A stretch of 47,615 nucleotides of DNA from Acanthamoeba sp. SK_2022b. Taxonomy: Eukaryota; Discosea; Longamoebia; Acanthamoebidae. Each line of letters opens with the position of its first letter. Position 1 is the stretch's first letter. Of this stretch, positions 12,861 through 25,428 are shown piece by piece. The notes below the pieces were generated by a model that saw only the letters and a list, made by a program, of their open reading frames with translations, ran no database searches and had not been told where the DNA came from. Position numbers and translations under genes: made by a program. The stretch is taken from assembly GCA_027943245.1 (NCBI GenBank), contig JANDJZ010000286.1, forward strand, positions 1 through 47,615, in the 5' to 3' direction.

Positions 12861-14368
12861 GCACGCACACACACAGTTGCTGACTCAACACTCTACCGTA
12901 GGTCGTGCTGTCGCAGGCGGTGCTGGACGAGGTGGGTAGCTCGGAGATGGCCCAAGAGAGGAAGCGATTCATCCGTCTGGGCAAGTTCGCACTGCCCGAC
13001 GCTCCTTCAGGTGCCCTCGGCCCGACGCGCGATGCCATCCTCGCCCCTGCGCGCTGACCTTGATTTCCCCCCCCCCGACTTGCTGGCGACAGGAGTGGAC
13101 GTGTACGAGCTCAAGGTGAAGACTCTCGAGGCGCGCTTCTTCGGTGGCATCACTCCGGGCAGGCATAAGCGGGCGCGGGAGTTGTCGGCCAGCAGGGAGG
13201 CGGAGAGCGGTTGCACAGACGAGGCGCTGAACACGGTGGTGGGGGAGGGCCTGATGTTCGAGGAGGACAGCTTCCTCACGTCGGCCAACCTCTGCCGTTG
13301 GGTCATCGACTTCACCCAAATCGCCCTGGGCAAGCAGATCGGCATGGGGTCGTACGGCGTCGTCCACAGGGGCAAGTGGAAGGGCGTGGAGGTGGCCGTG
13401 AAGCGTTTCATCAACCAAAAGATCGACGAGCGGGGCATGCTCGAGTTTCGGGCGGAGATGGCCTTCCTCTCGGAGCTACACCACCCCAACATTGTCCTCT
13501 TCATCGGTACACCTCTCACTTGGTTTTGGCTCTTTTTATAATTCTCTTCTATTTTTTCGAAAATTGCAAAAATCAAATAATAATAATAATTATTATTTGC
13601 AACGTTTATAACAAAACAATTAATGGTTGGTGGGCAGGAGCGTGCGTGAAACGGCCAAACATGTGCATCGTGACCGAGTTCGTGTCCACGGGTAGTCTGG
13701 CAGAGATTCTGCCAAACACCGCAATCAAGCTCGAGTGGAAGCGACGTCTCAAGATGATGCGCGGCGCTGCGGTGGGGCTCAACTTCCTGCACTCGCTCGA
13801 GCCGTGCATCGTGCATCGCGACGTGAAGCCCTCCAACCTGCTGGTGGACGAGAATTGGAACGTGAAGGTGGCCGACTTTGGCTTCGCGCTCATCAAGCAG
13901 GACAACGTAACCATGACCCGCTGCGGCACGCCTTGCTGGACCGCGCCCGAGATCATCCGCGGCGAACGCTACACCGAAAAGGTCGATGTCTACAGGTACA
14001 TACATTGACATAGCCTGATCGCACAACACAGCGCAGCACACGCAGTTGAGCTGATGGATCGGTGCTTGACTTGTTTGGTTGTCTTCTTGTGCCTGTGGTC
14101 CCGTAGCTTCGGCGTGGTAATGTGGGAGGTGGTGACGAGGAAGCAGCCCTTTGCCGGGCGCAACTTCATGGGCGTGTCGCTCGACGTGCTCGAGGGCCGG
14201 CGGCCGGTGATCCCGAGCGACTGCCCGCGCGAGATCAGGAAGATGATACGCAAGTGCTGGCATGCCGAAGCCGCCAAGCGACCCCCCATGGACGCCATCG
14301 TAAACCTGCTCGACGAGCTCATTGGCGATGAGGCCCTCGAAATTGAGGCCGGTGTGGAGCAAGCGTGA
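7612..14368 (+). CDS. Receptor kinase: 2 PstS-like domains, EGF, TM, kinase, class III cyclase-like, kinase
   Basis: Twenty-one exons: 7612-7678, 7746-8026, 8136-8185, 8250-8499, 8563-8719, 8791-9192, 9258-9370, 9420-9638, 9677-9986, 10049-10100, 10190-10282, 10376-10442, 10522-10859, 11017-11122, 11201-11317, 11413-11768, 11885-12771, 12902-13010, 13093-13506, 13638-13995, 14107-14368 (about 1668 aa). Order: signal peptide; PstS-like domain 1 (AITIYGKGGTSANKFYE, LDGETLALIWCG, WNDPRLATLN); PstS-like domain 2 (VMADILLNKVKAWNDQSI); EGF-like CSNHGECSNGKCQC near residue 710; span about 744-772; kinase 1 (GAGGYGIV, AVK, HRDLKSLN, DFG, APE); cyclase-like region about 1124-1325 (VVFTDVT, YYGPVVNAAARI); kinase 2 (GMGSYGVV, AVK, HRDVKPSN, DFG, APE). 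Both kinases keep every catalytic motif and look TKL-like. Exon 17 has a frame break near 12680. Likely a plasma-membrane sensor; ligand unknown. Exon 9 (38-nt intron before it) is the least certain join. Confidence 0.9.
10889..10972. repeat. (GT)n(GA)n compound microsatellite in receptor-kinase intron
   Basis: About 63 bases of GT followed by about 20 of GA, inside the intron that splits the glycine-rich loop of kinase 1. It begins about 28 bases after the donor. Confidence 0.92.
11773..11840. repeat. (CA)n microsatellite abutting a splice donor
   Basis: The array starts three bases after the donor GT (AG|GTGACACAC) of the intron after exon 16 of the receptor kinase, so the donor is effectively part of the repeat. 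Confidence 0.92.
12670..12700 (+). other. Frame break and missing segment in the cyclase-like domain
   Basis: Exon 17 is read in one frame up to LIFRGLR (about 12683) and must switch by +1 to continue as DPMTRRIEYYGPVVN. The segment class III cyclases carry between these motifs, ending in G(I/M)HxG, is absent. A short CTGCGCG-like homology at the junction could have allowed a deletion or an assembly collapse. No GT-AG intron restores it. Confidence 0.75.
12805..12875. repeat. (CA)n microsatellite with CACG variants in receptor-kinase intron
   Basis: Fills the intron between the main cyclase-like exon and the next one (12772-12901). The array ends about 25 bases before the acceptor ctaccgtag. 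Confidence 0.9.
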
Positions 14369-15159
14369 GAGCTTAACAGAACACCTGCCGTTCGCGTTTG
14401 TACAGCTACGTCCACGTCATGCGTGATGGCTGCGAGCTCCACCTGCGTATACGAAGGAGAAAAGATCGACTTTGCGACCACGAGCGGCGCGGCCTGCTGC
14501 CAGACGCCTCCTTGACCAAGCACGTGATGTGAGGAAAAAGCGTTGTTTTTGAACGTATTGCTTTACATGAGAGATTCGGTTGAGTGAGTCGTTTGGCCGC
14601 CATCTCTCGTGCTTGGTTCTAGGCGGATCGTTGGCCTTTCTTCAACGCTGCGTCGCGAATGCTTGCGGGCTGAGAGTCCACTAGGCTTGATCGCCACCTC
14701 CACCTCCACCTGCACGATATGAAGGGAAAAAGAAGAGGAGAAGGTAGGAGGGGATAGACACACAGTGGATGGCTGAGCCCCACGCCATCCCCATCTCCGA
14801 AAGAACGGAGAACAGAGGCCTGAACTCTCTCAAGTCCTCGCGTGTGCCTGCAGGGGCACCACCTGAATGGCCAGGCAAGTCCTCGGAGAGACCCGTGAGG
14901 CCGAGGACCGCCACAACTGCCGTGGTTCGCGCACTGAGGTGACCACGCTCAGAGCAGGTAGTTCTGTGTGCGTGAGAGTGACAGAATGGGAGAAGAACAG
15001 TCACGACACATCACCTCAGAGGGCAACCTCTCACCATGGTTCGACCATGAGGCACAGATGTACAACACAAACACACAAATGCAGGGCGGAGGCAAGGCTC
15101 TGCACACCAAGTGAGTGACGCTTCACCGAGCTCGATAGGAGGTGGGAGGTACAGTCAAG
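14369..15159. other. Region without a complete gene
   Basis: Lies just beyond the 3' end of the receptor kinase. Minus-strand frames here show short kinase-flavoured strings (VEVAIKPS near 14690; GQGGVWQQAAPLVVAK near 14500). They cannot be joined into a gene with the visible splice sites and are out of order relative to the remnant at 15160-15777. They may be decayed gene pieces or chance. Confidence 0.4.
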
Positions 15160-15777
15160 TCAGCTAGACAGACATGGTTGGCCGGTGACGGCGGCCCGGC
15201 GGAGTAGAAGTTTGGACGCGTCCTGGTACAGCTTGGCAAGCAGGCTGAGGGTCGGAACGGCTTGTTGGTCTTGTGATAAGTGGAGAACTGAGGCTTGTTG
15301 GTATTGTGAGCTGGTGGTAAAAAGTGTTGAACTGGGGCTTGACCGAGCGGTTTTGTGTCTGGCCTGAAAGGTTCTGGAAGCTTCGATTGCGTTGGCACCG
15401 TTCCATTGGAGCATCTGTTCCATATCTCCCAATTTTTTGGTGCTATTCCTGGTCGGTAGCCCTCGGTTGCCCTTACCAAAGAAATCAAGGCGGTTTCCTT
15501 TCCTCTTGTGTCGTTCCGAGAATATCCTTTTGTATGCCTGCCACACCGGAACACAATTCCGAATATTCAACACCACCAACGTCATCAACGAAGGAAGGCG
15601 ACAATGTACTTGAGTAGTTCCCTTGATTCTGAAGAAGTTGTTCAAGCGGACGTCGCGGTGGACCAGGCCACATCTCTTGTGGGCTTGCTCGAGGATGTTG
15701 ATGAGCTGCACAAAGTCATCCCGATTGGCGAGCGCATGGTCCTGGTGGGTGATTGAAAAGAGCTCGTAAGCAAGCAT
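15160..15777 (-). pseudogene. Kinase-like remnant with HRD motif
   Basis: One open frame of 205 codons. Near its start it contains LEQAHKRCGLVHRDVRLNNFF, which fits a kinase catalytic loop (HRDxxxxN). The His-Arg-Asp-Val-Arg form resembles FunK1/crinkler-associated kinases found in some protists, fungi and giant viruses. No glycine-rich loop or AVK lies upstream in a joinable exon, and I cannot see a clear DFG downstream. The rest of the frame is low-information and Ser/Thr/Gln-rich. It lies between the converging ends of two large genes. A decayed copy is the simplest reading; a short spliced gene cannot be excluded. Confidence 0.35.
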
Positions 15778-15920
15778 CGCAGTTGCAGGCTAATTGGTGG
15801 GTTGCCTGCCACTATGGTTTCACAAGCTGCCAGCTGGGATAACCGACTCACAGTGCGCCAGCGGTAATGAGAGGCTGAGAGACGTTTGCTCGTGTAAGGA
15901 CGTGGCTCACGTCATATCAT

Positions 15921-17393
15921 TCAGCTGTTTAGTTCTTTCTCGAAGGCGGCGAGGACGTCGCCCAGGTCCTTCTCGATATTGAATAGAGTCTTCCTCATAC
16001 CCGCCACCGTAGCGCTCCTGTTCGCCTTTTGCCCTCGTTCCTCTTCTTCTTCCTCCTCCTTGGCAGTCTTCTTCCTCTCCTTCTTCCTTTCCTTGCGTGC
16101 CTGCTTCTCCCTAGGTTGGTAGTCGCCATCGCTCCCGCTGGCAAAGGTGGGCGCCCGCCCCCACGTGGGAGCCGCTTCGGCGCTCAGCCCCGCCGGCTTC
16201 TTCTGGGCCGGCCTGGCAGCGCCCCACGACGGGGCCGAGGGCGACGATGGCGCGGACAGGGGCGAGGGCCCGAGCGAGGGGAGCGAGGACGACGCAGCGG
16301 GCAAGGACGACAGCGCCGACGAGGAAGATGCCGACAACGAAGGCATGGGGAGCGAGGGTGCGGAGGAGGTCAGGGCGGCCTGGCCCAGGAACGACCGGCG
16401 CGAGCCGGGGGACGACTCAGTCTGCTGGTGCGCCTTGTGGTGCATCGAGCCGCTGCTGCTCCGACTGCTTCTTCGCCATTCGCTGCCGCCCTGCATGTCG
16501 TCTGTGAGCGGGGAGTCTGTGCATGGGTTGGCAGTCAAGAGGGGGGGGGCACGCTGACGTACGCCGGAGCTAGTGCGCGAGCGATGCTGGAGATTGGGCG
16601 GCGTGACAGCTCTTGGAGCCTCGTTGGCTGTCGTGTCCTGCGCCGACGGTGACGGTGACGGTGACGGTGACGGTGACGGTGACGGTGACGGTGACGGTGA
16701 CGGTGACGGTGACGGTGACGGTGACGGTGACGGTGACGGTGACTGCGCTGGCGCCGTGTCGGTGCTGCTGCGCAGCGGCGGCAAGGGGCGTGTCTTGTCG
16801 ACGTGGAGCTGGGCGAGGAAGTGATCGATCCACGCCCGCTCCTGCTCGGCCTTGCTGACGTGGTTGCCGGTGTCCGCGGAGGCCTCGTCGCCGGCCGACG
16901 CGTCGGTGGTGAGGCTCTCCTTGCGCAGCTTCAGGAACTCCTCCATGAACTCGATGATGTCGTTCTTGGAGCAGCGCGACACCGCCATGTCCTTTATGGA
17001 CTGCGTTAGCAGCTTCTTCTTGGGCTCGGCCGACATCATCGACCGAATGCTGACCATTTGCATTGCTCGCATTCTTTTCAGGCGCACGCATGCACGCACA
17101 CAGGTCAGTCGACAACACGTGAGAACAAAGAAGGAGGCGTGTTCACGTACTTATCCTTCTTGGCGGCGTCGAGCTTCCTCTCGCGCAGCCGGCGTCGCTC
17201 GGCCTCGGCCGCGCGATGCGCGTGGAAGTCGGCCTCGGCCTTGGCGTCATACTTGACGATCTCCGGACACACGCCTTGGATGATGACCTCTATCCGCTCT
17301 ATGATCTTCTTGCACGATGGCCGCTGGTCTGTGATCGCGTGCGGATGAAAAATCAGAACTTGCGCATGCGTTTTCGTGTTTACGCGTGTTGTG

Positions 17394-17459
<66 letters not shown>

Positions 17460-20347
17460 CGTGGGCGTGTGTTGGCAGCACGTGTGCATGGTGAGATTGT
17501 TTACTTGGATCCTGGGCCCAGCAGTCTTCGATGAGCTGGCGATACGAAGGAATGCACGAATCGGGAATGGGCGGACGCCTTCCCTCTTTCACCTGCGCAC
17601 GACCCCAACAAATAGCCATTAATCGATTTGTTGGATTTTCAAATCAAAATGATCAAACTTCATATAAAAAGGCGTTGAAGAGAAGAGCACCATATCTTCG
17701 AGAATGGCCATGAACTTGACCTCGCCAAAGAACTGCTCCTTGGTGAGCAGCTCCCAGAAGATGACACCGAGCGAGTAGACGTCGGCCTTCTCCGAGTATG
17801 CCTTTTTCTCCAGAATCTCCGGAGCCAGCCACACTGGCCCACAAACAAGGACGCCGCACATGACAATGGCATCTCGAGTGAGCCCAATGGCACTCGAGTG
17901 GAGGAGGGGGGAGAGCATGCAATGCGCTGTAGTACCGGGACAATCGACTTTGCGTCCGGCCGTGGAGTCGGCGGAGAGCGAGACGCCGAAATCGCACAGC
18001 TTGGCCACCACCGACGCCTGAGGGGATAAGTTCGCCAGCTGCGTTGTTGCCGCCATGTCCAGCGCGTGCGTGGTGAGCCATCGGGAGTTGGCTGCTTCTT
18101 AGAGTAGAGGAGAGTAAACGGTACCAGAATGTTGGGGCTCTTCAGGTCACGGTGCATGATGGGCGGTGATGTGTTGTGCAGGAACGCGCATCCCTTGGCT
18201 GCCAATTGCGTGGCGCGAGCGGTGTGAGGAAGACACTGGAATGGACACGCGCACGGGAATGCTGACGTCAGCCGTACCGATGTCCTTGTCCTTGGCGATC
18301 TTGAGGCGGAGCGCCCAGTCGAGCGACTGGTTCTTGACGGGATCGGAGAGGAAGTCGAACAGGGAGCCGGCCTCCACCAGCTCTGTCACAATGCACGGCG
18401 GCTGCATGCAGAAGCCCTTCAGGCCCACCAAGTTGGGATGGGCCAGCCCACTGCACCACCACACAAGTCATCACCACCACATACGTGAGACATCATGCGC
18501 GAGTTCGTTCGTGCGTGAGAGGGAAGCGAGACCTCATGATCCACACTTCGTGGCGGAACTCCTCAAAGGTGAGCCGCCGCGACTCAGCGTCGATGTTGAG
18601 TCCCACGGTGTCGTAGCTTTCGATCTCGGCGCTCTTGAGCTCCTTGATGGCCACGGGCTCGCCCAGGTAGGTGCCCTTGTACACCGCCGCGAAGCCGCCT
18701 GCACGCCCGGCCAAGGGAGATAAACCGACCGATAGACGCAAGCACAGTGGATTGGTTCGAATTAGAGCCATGTTAAATTTAAAAGCCCGCTATTGGGTGT
18801 ACCTTCGCCCATGGGCTTGCCCTCTTCTTTCTGGAGGTCTTCCCATTTGATCTTGTGCCGGTCCAGGTGCACCATGGCCAGGTCGGGCGCGATGCGGTCC
18901 AGACGCACGGGCTTGGGCTCCCCCACCTCGTCGATCCCTGGCGACCCACCCACCACCACCACACACGCGCGCGCACGTCAAAGTGAGCCATCGATCGAAG
19001 TGAGTGTGTCGACAGAAATGAAGGAGGGATAATAGGGCGAGACTGACCGTGCGGGCAGAGAAGGATCGACTGGCCGGGCGTCGTGGCCGCTTGCTGGCAC
19101 TTCTCCAGCGGGAACATGAACGGGTTCCTCAGGCCGAGACCCATGCAGTGCGAGCACGGCACCAGCACCTTGGCCTGAGGAGATCAACGTCTTCTCTGTC
19201 AGTCCGAGTTTCCCTCACCCACTTGGAGTAATAATCTTTGCCTGGGGTGGCCCGTGCGCGTACGTTGAGGTTGTACCACTCCTTGACGAGTGCGTCGACG
19301 GCGGCGAAGATAAGCCACGAGAGGTTCGACATCTGCTCGCCCTTGAGCTCGGTCCGCACCGTGATACGCAGCTGCAGGTCGTCGGGCATCAGCTCCAGCA
19401 ATATCTTTTCCCTGCGTGTCGCCAGGTGGTGAGCTTCACGAAGGGACACGCAGTCGTGGTCACCATGCATGATGCGTGTAGCCGCTACCTTCCGATCTGG
19501 GCTAACACGCCGTGGCGCCAGTAGAGCTGAGCGGCGAGCGGGAACGCGAGGAGGCGGATGATCAGTCGGCCCATGAAACCCTGCCATAGTGTCCCATCGA
19601 ATTGATGAACAACGGTTTGGGTTCATAGCCCATTTCGAAACAGTTTGTGAAATGAAGAGGACACGATAGGGCACCTTGGGGATGAACTCGAAGCGGTAGA
19701 CACGTCCAAAGACAGACTCGGTCATGTCTGAGCGGGAGCGGGGAATTGGCATGCGTGGAATGTTGGTGGTGTGGAGGAAACGTGGCGGAGCAAGGCAAAG
19801 GTGTGTGGCGGCGCATACCCGTGTGTACCGACCAGTGGTCGTTGAGCTGGGCTGGTCGGGTCTCGGGCAGCAGCGAAGGGATGAGGTAGAGCGCCTCCTC
19901 GGCGGTCGCGAGAGTGCTGTCGCCACCAAAGCCAACGACCGGCGGTCGGAGTGACGAGGCGTAGTCGCCGAGCTTGTGAATGTGCGCGCCGACGGGGAAC
20001 GAGAGCTCGAACCGCTCCATGAGCGATAGTATGAACGGGTGCACCTCGGGCGGAAAATCGGGCGCCTTCCAGATGTGAGGCAGCGCCGAGTGCGCCATCA
20101 CTCCGTTCCTGCACAGCTCAGCGTATAGCGCAGCGTAGCACGTGAGCAAAAGTTGCCATTGGGCAGTGGTGGCTTGGTTGTACCGGCAATAGTTGTGTTT
20201 GGTGGATACGACGGTGGCCATGACGTTCATGAGCCACTGCGGCTCGAGAATGAGCACGTCCTTCAGCTACAACGAGCACCACAAGACACGGACCGACTCA
20301 GTCTGACCGTGTGTGATGTGTGTGATTTGTGTGTGATTTGTGTGGGT

Positions 20348-20410
<63 letters not shown>

Positions 20411-21727
20411 TGTGTGTGTGTGTGTGTGGCGATCGAGTAGCTTCTATACCTTCTCGTCGTTGGGGAAGTGGACGAGTGACCCAAAGTTGTGGAGGAGCGA
20501 CGTGGCGGTGAGGAGATCGTGCTCGTGCTCGATGAGGCACAGACGGGCCAGCGTGCGGTACTCGCTCCAAGAGACGATGGGCGGGACCCGCTCCTTGGCC
20601 TGGCTCGCTAGAACTTTCTCCAGCTCAATGTAGTTTGACGGCACGGCCTGACCCACGTGCTCCTGCTTGGCGATGATGGCCTGCATATTGGCTAGTAGCT
20701 GGTCCAGGCCCTTGCCCGTTGTGCAGCTCACAAAGTGGATGCCCACCACGTTCGGGAATCGCTCGCCATATCGCTTGACCAATCTGTTGTGTTGTGTGTG
20801 TGCGCGCGCGCGAGATGGCCTTTGTATTAAACAGTGCTCGAAGTAAGCGGTGGACTGAGAGGAGGTCATACTGGTTGTGCACAAGGACCAGATGTTCGTC
20901 AGTGCATCGTTCGTCTTCGGCGTGTGTACCGATGAGGAGCATCGGCGAGTCCCCAGCAGCCGTGCGCACGGAATGGAGCCTTGGAAGAAGCGGCGATGCT
21001 GACGTCAGTGCCCACACAAAGCAAATGGAGCGGGCGCGCATGTGGCTACCAGTAATCGATGTGGGACTGATCCATGGCGACGAGGTTGAACACGGCGAGG
21101 TACAGCGAATGCTCGGAGAGGAAGAACCGATGCGTGGCGTAATAGATTTCTTGGCCTGTTGCGAGACATTTAAGTACTAAATAGGGAAAAATGATAAATA
21201 AATAATTATCTTATTACCTGCAAAGTCCCAGGCCGAGAGCTCGACCTGAGGAGCGGCGGACCCCCAGGGCATGGTCATGTTCCACTTGTTGATGTTGATT
21301 CCGTCCGTGGACAGCGGGGGAACTGTATTGCATCACCATTACCACATCTGTGTGAGTGCTGCTCGCTCCCGCTTGCAAATTAAAAAAAGTGAGGCATTGC
21401 TCACCGGTGTCGTCATCGCCAAGGCGCAGCAACTTGGAGCTGGCCAACTTGCGCTTCTCCCGCTTCTTGAGGGCGTTGAGTAGCGACGTTTTCCTATCGG
21501 AAAGGAAGCTCATCAGCCCACGTGTGTGCGAGCGTGCGCATTGAACGCAACGTGACAACACCTACCCGACGTTTTCCTGACCAACGAACATGAGCTTCAT
21601 GCGGTAGCATGGCTGCTGGCCATTCAGCAGCTGTCCCAGGTAGGCAAGGATGCTCGACGAGCCCATGGCTATGATCTCCTGCGGTGGTAACCTAGCAGGG
21701 CGTCAGTCGTCATGCACTGTGGTGTGT

Positions 21728-21788
<61 letters not shown>

Positions 21789-22478
21789 TGCAAGGCGATA
21801 TAAGGTTGCACTGTGTGTGTGTGGTGTGTGGAAGGGCGCAGGAGAGGCTCACCGCATGCAGCCGTTCTGCGGGCCCACCTGCAGCTTGTCCAGGAAGGGA
21901 ATGGTGCTCAAGTGGGCCGGCAGCTCGACCAGCAAATTATCCTCCACGTTGAGCAGCTTGAGCTGCTTGAGGCTGGCCATCTCCGGCGGTAGCGCGGTGA
22001 GCCGATTGTTGCTCAGGTCGAGCTCGCGCAGCGACGACATGGCTCCAATGTCGACGCCAAGCGATGTGAGCGCGTTGCCGCTCAGCCACAGCTTCTCCAG
22101 GTGGATCATGCCCGTGAAGAACGCAGCGGGAATGACCGAGATGCCGTTGCGCGAGATGTCGAGACACTTTAGCTGCGTGAGTTGACCGAACTGTGGTGGC
22201 AAGGTCGCGACCAGCCCGCCGATCTTGTCCGGGGACCTATTGCGTCCATGGACTCTGAGCTCAAGCCGATCAAAGCTGTTGCAACAACGCTAGCGCGCGC
22301 CACGCACATGCACACGCAATGGTCGTACGTAGGAAACCTGCTGCTGGCGGCGGTGGTGTTTCGTTTGCGACGAGTGAGGTTGAGAGGCAGCTGGGGCAGG
22401 ATGCCGCCGCCAACTGTTTCGGGCGTGTTCGAGTCTCCCCAGCCCAGACAATTCCTGCCCACCTAGTCAGACACAAGC

Positions 22479-22551
<73 letters not shown>

Positions 22552-25346
22552 TACCGCGCGTATAACTCCTCCAGGGATGAGAGCGACCAGAAGTCGCTGG
22601 GGAAGCCGCGCAGGTCAGAGTTGTTGGAAATGCGCAGGATACGAAGCTTGATCAGCTGGCCGATGCCCATGGGGAGCTTGGTGAGACCGCAGCCGGTGAG
22701 GTCCAGCTGCTCGAGGCAGGTGAGGCTGCCAAAGAAGCGCGGCGACAGCGACGCTATCTCGTTCTCGGCCAGGTTGAGCGACGTGAGCGATGTGAGCGAG
22801 TGGATAAGCTCCAGCTGACCCTTTTTGGCTGTGGCGTGTCGACAGAAATCAATCCAAGTCAGTCAGCGGTAGATTCCCGGGAAGGGACACGTTTGGCTTA
22901 CCCTCGGCGAAGGCGTTGCCGGCCAGGTTGAGCTGGCGCAGTTGAGTGAGGTGGGCCACGTGCGCCGGTATCGCGGTCAGGCCATTGTAGGACACGTCGA
23001 GCGTCTCGAGCAACTGAAGCTGCTGCGAGGGCAGGGCCGACAGGTCTCGCAGCTCGTTGTGCCCGAGGCTGAGTCGGACGAGCAGCGTGAGCGAGGCCAG
23101 CGATTCGGCGAGTTGCTCGGGCAGGCTGCCGCTCAGCAGGTTGTGCGAGAGGTCGAGCGATTCGAGGCGCGTCAGCCGGGAGAGGCCAATCGGGAGAGTG
23201 CTGATGAAGTTGTGCGCGAGGTCGAGCGAGGTCAGACTGGCCGACGAGGCCGACGTCATGACCGGAGGTGGAATGCAGTGGAGCGCGTGGTTGCGAAAGC
23301 TCAGCGCGATCTCTTCAAGGTCATTCGTCCCTTGGGCTGCATACGTAATTGCGTTTAACAGGACACAAACGTACACGCAATAGTTGCTGAAAGAAGGGCG
23401 AGTGCTACCTTGAAGCGTATAGTTGTAGAGCTTCGCCGACCGGGTGTAATGCGCGTGACAGGCCCAACGCAAGTAGTAGTCTGCGTGTTGGGAGTACAAA
23501 CGGGCGTCGATGAATGAGCAAGCCCAACTACACGCACGCACGCACGCACGCGTACCTGTCCAGAGCTTCACTTGATCCGGTCGTGGCAGTAGGGGCACAA
23601 TGGCGGTGTAGTCGAGCCGGCTGTAGCGCTCGTTGGCAAAGGTCTGAGCGTTGGCGTCGATGTAGGACCACACGGAGATGGTGTTAGACGAGAGGAGGAG
23701 CTTGCCCTTCAGCCGCTCGCGCTGCCTGTCGACCAGGAATGAGCCGAAGCGGGCGCTGTAGACTGATTCGAGCAAGAAGAGCAGCAACGACGAGTCGAAT
23801 TCGAACGCCCTGGGCGCAGAGTCCCACAATTGCCAGACTGCACGAGCCACGCATCGTGCATCAGGTGAGCGCTTTTGGTGCCCCTGAACGAACGGTCGGC
23901 ACTTTCGAGTGCGTACCTGCATCGATGAATTGCACGAACATGTGCGAGTACTGCTTGGGCTGATACTTGGCCTTTTGCGATTGGCCCCATTTGTGTGCTG
24001 TATGACATCACAGCCAATGGCAGTGTCAAGAGAAAATACTAATAATTTTTTAAAAAAAGCGTGGAGCTGAAAGGCAACGACGAGGTGCAGAGGAGGTACC
24101 GCAGGCCATCCACTCCTTTTCGATCAGGAAACAGAAGCCAGCGGTGGTGCGGTAGTACGGGTCCAGGCAGATCTGGGCGAGGCTGACCACTTGCGGCACG
24201 GCGTCGCCTCCATCCGCACTCTGGACGAGGACCTAGGGGGGATAGAGGGAGTGAGGGTGAGCTGCCTCCCTCATAGATCGAGAGTTGTGTGCATGCGGCG
24301 CGCGTACCGGCTCTCCATCGATGATCAGGTTGACAACCTCCGATGTGGTCTCGAGAAGCAGCCGAACGCCCTTGAGCCACTGCGTGTGGTGGAGCGACTC
24401 TCGCCACGCGGACTTCATCTGCTCTAGCGACACTTTGTCCGGGCTGCTCGAACCGCCGGCCGCGCTCGCGCTGCCATGCTTTTCCTCCTGCAGGGCCCGC
24501 TCGAAGCGCAACGTGTCGAATGAACCGACGAGGTTGGCTAGCTTGTGCAGGCTGTTCTCGATCGCCGCGGGTGATAGCAGCTTGGTCGTGTGAAAATAGA
24601 TCGTGCCGGCGTCTGGAAGAACCAGAGAGTCAGTGGCCAATGCACATGCGAGTGATGTATGCGCGTGCGCAGATGAGGGAGGAAGAAGGACGTCAGTACC
24701 AACATGTACGGCTTCGGTCGATCCGGCTGAGGTCTCTGAGCCAAGCACGAACAGTTTCCTGCGCAGGGAGGTGGTGCTGTAGACGTGCAGCGCCTCGGCC
24801 CTGGGGTAGAGCATCAAAACGTGCTCCAGCATGCTCTGCTGTCTGGCGCCAGAGTCGCCGCCGGTGGCGATGCGCTTGCTCGTCGTGGCCGTCTCGCGGG
24901 CGTCCATCGGGGACGCCGCCGTCGAGCCGTTGCTCATCATGAACTCGGAGCAGCGAAGCAGGCATCCGCGCGCCATCGACTTGGTGTTGCTCCAGCACAG
25001 CGCGATCACCCACCGCTGCCACTTCTGCTGTCCGTCGCCCAGCTGCGCTATCATCTCTGTATCGCAGAGGCGATGAGGGTTTATACAGTGACTGTCAGTG
25101 AGCAGCTCATGTTGAGCAGGTAGAGCTAAGAGGGAGAGGAGAGGAAAACCATCGGAGATGGTGGCGGGCACGATGAACTGGTGGGGCAGATGGGCCAGGC
25201 CGTTGGCCTTGTTGAAGTTGGTGACCCGCCACGCGTGGTCGTCAAGCTGCTGTCGTTCGTATTCCTGAGCGATCTGGTACAGCGGCCACCCCGCCATCTC
25301 CGAGCGGAGCGAATACTTCTCTTTGTTTTGAAACGCGTAGAGTCCT

Positions 25347-25428
<82 letters not shown>

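Noticed and set aside
13007..14362. Minus-strand 451-codon frame over the second kinase domain
   Set aside because: Antisense shadow of exons with full kinase motifs; its own translation shows no domain.
16029..16652. Plus-strand frames with Arg/Gly-rich or Asp/Gly-rich repeats
   Set aside because: Complement of the ROCO Ser/Pro tail.
18740..18775. GGTTCGAAT resembling a tRNA T-arm
   Set aside because: No acceptor or anticodon stem around it; it lies in an intron of the ROCO gene.
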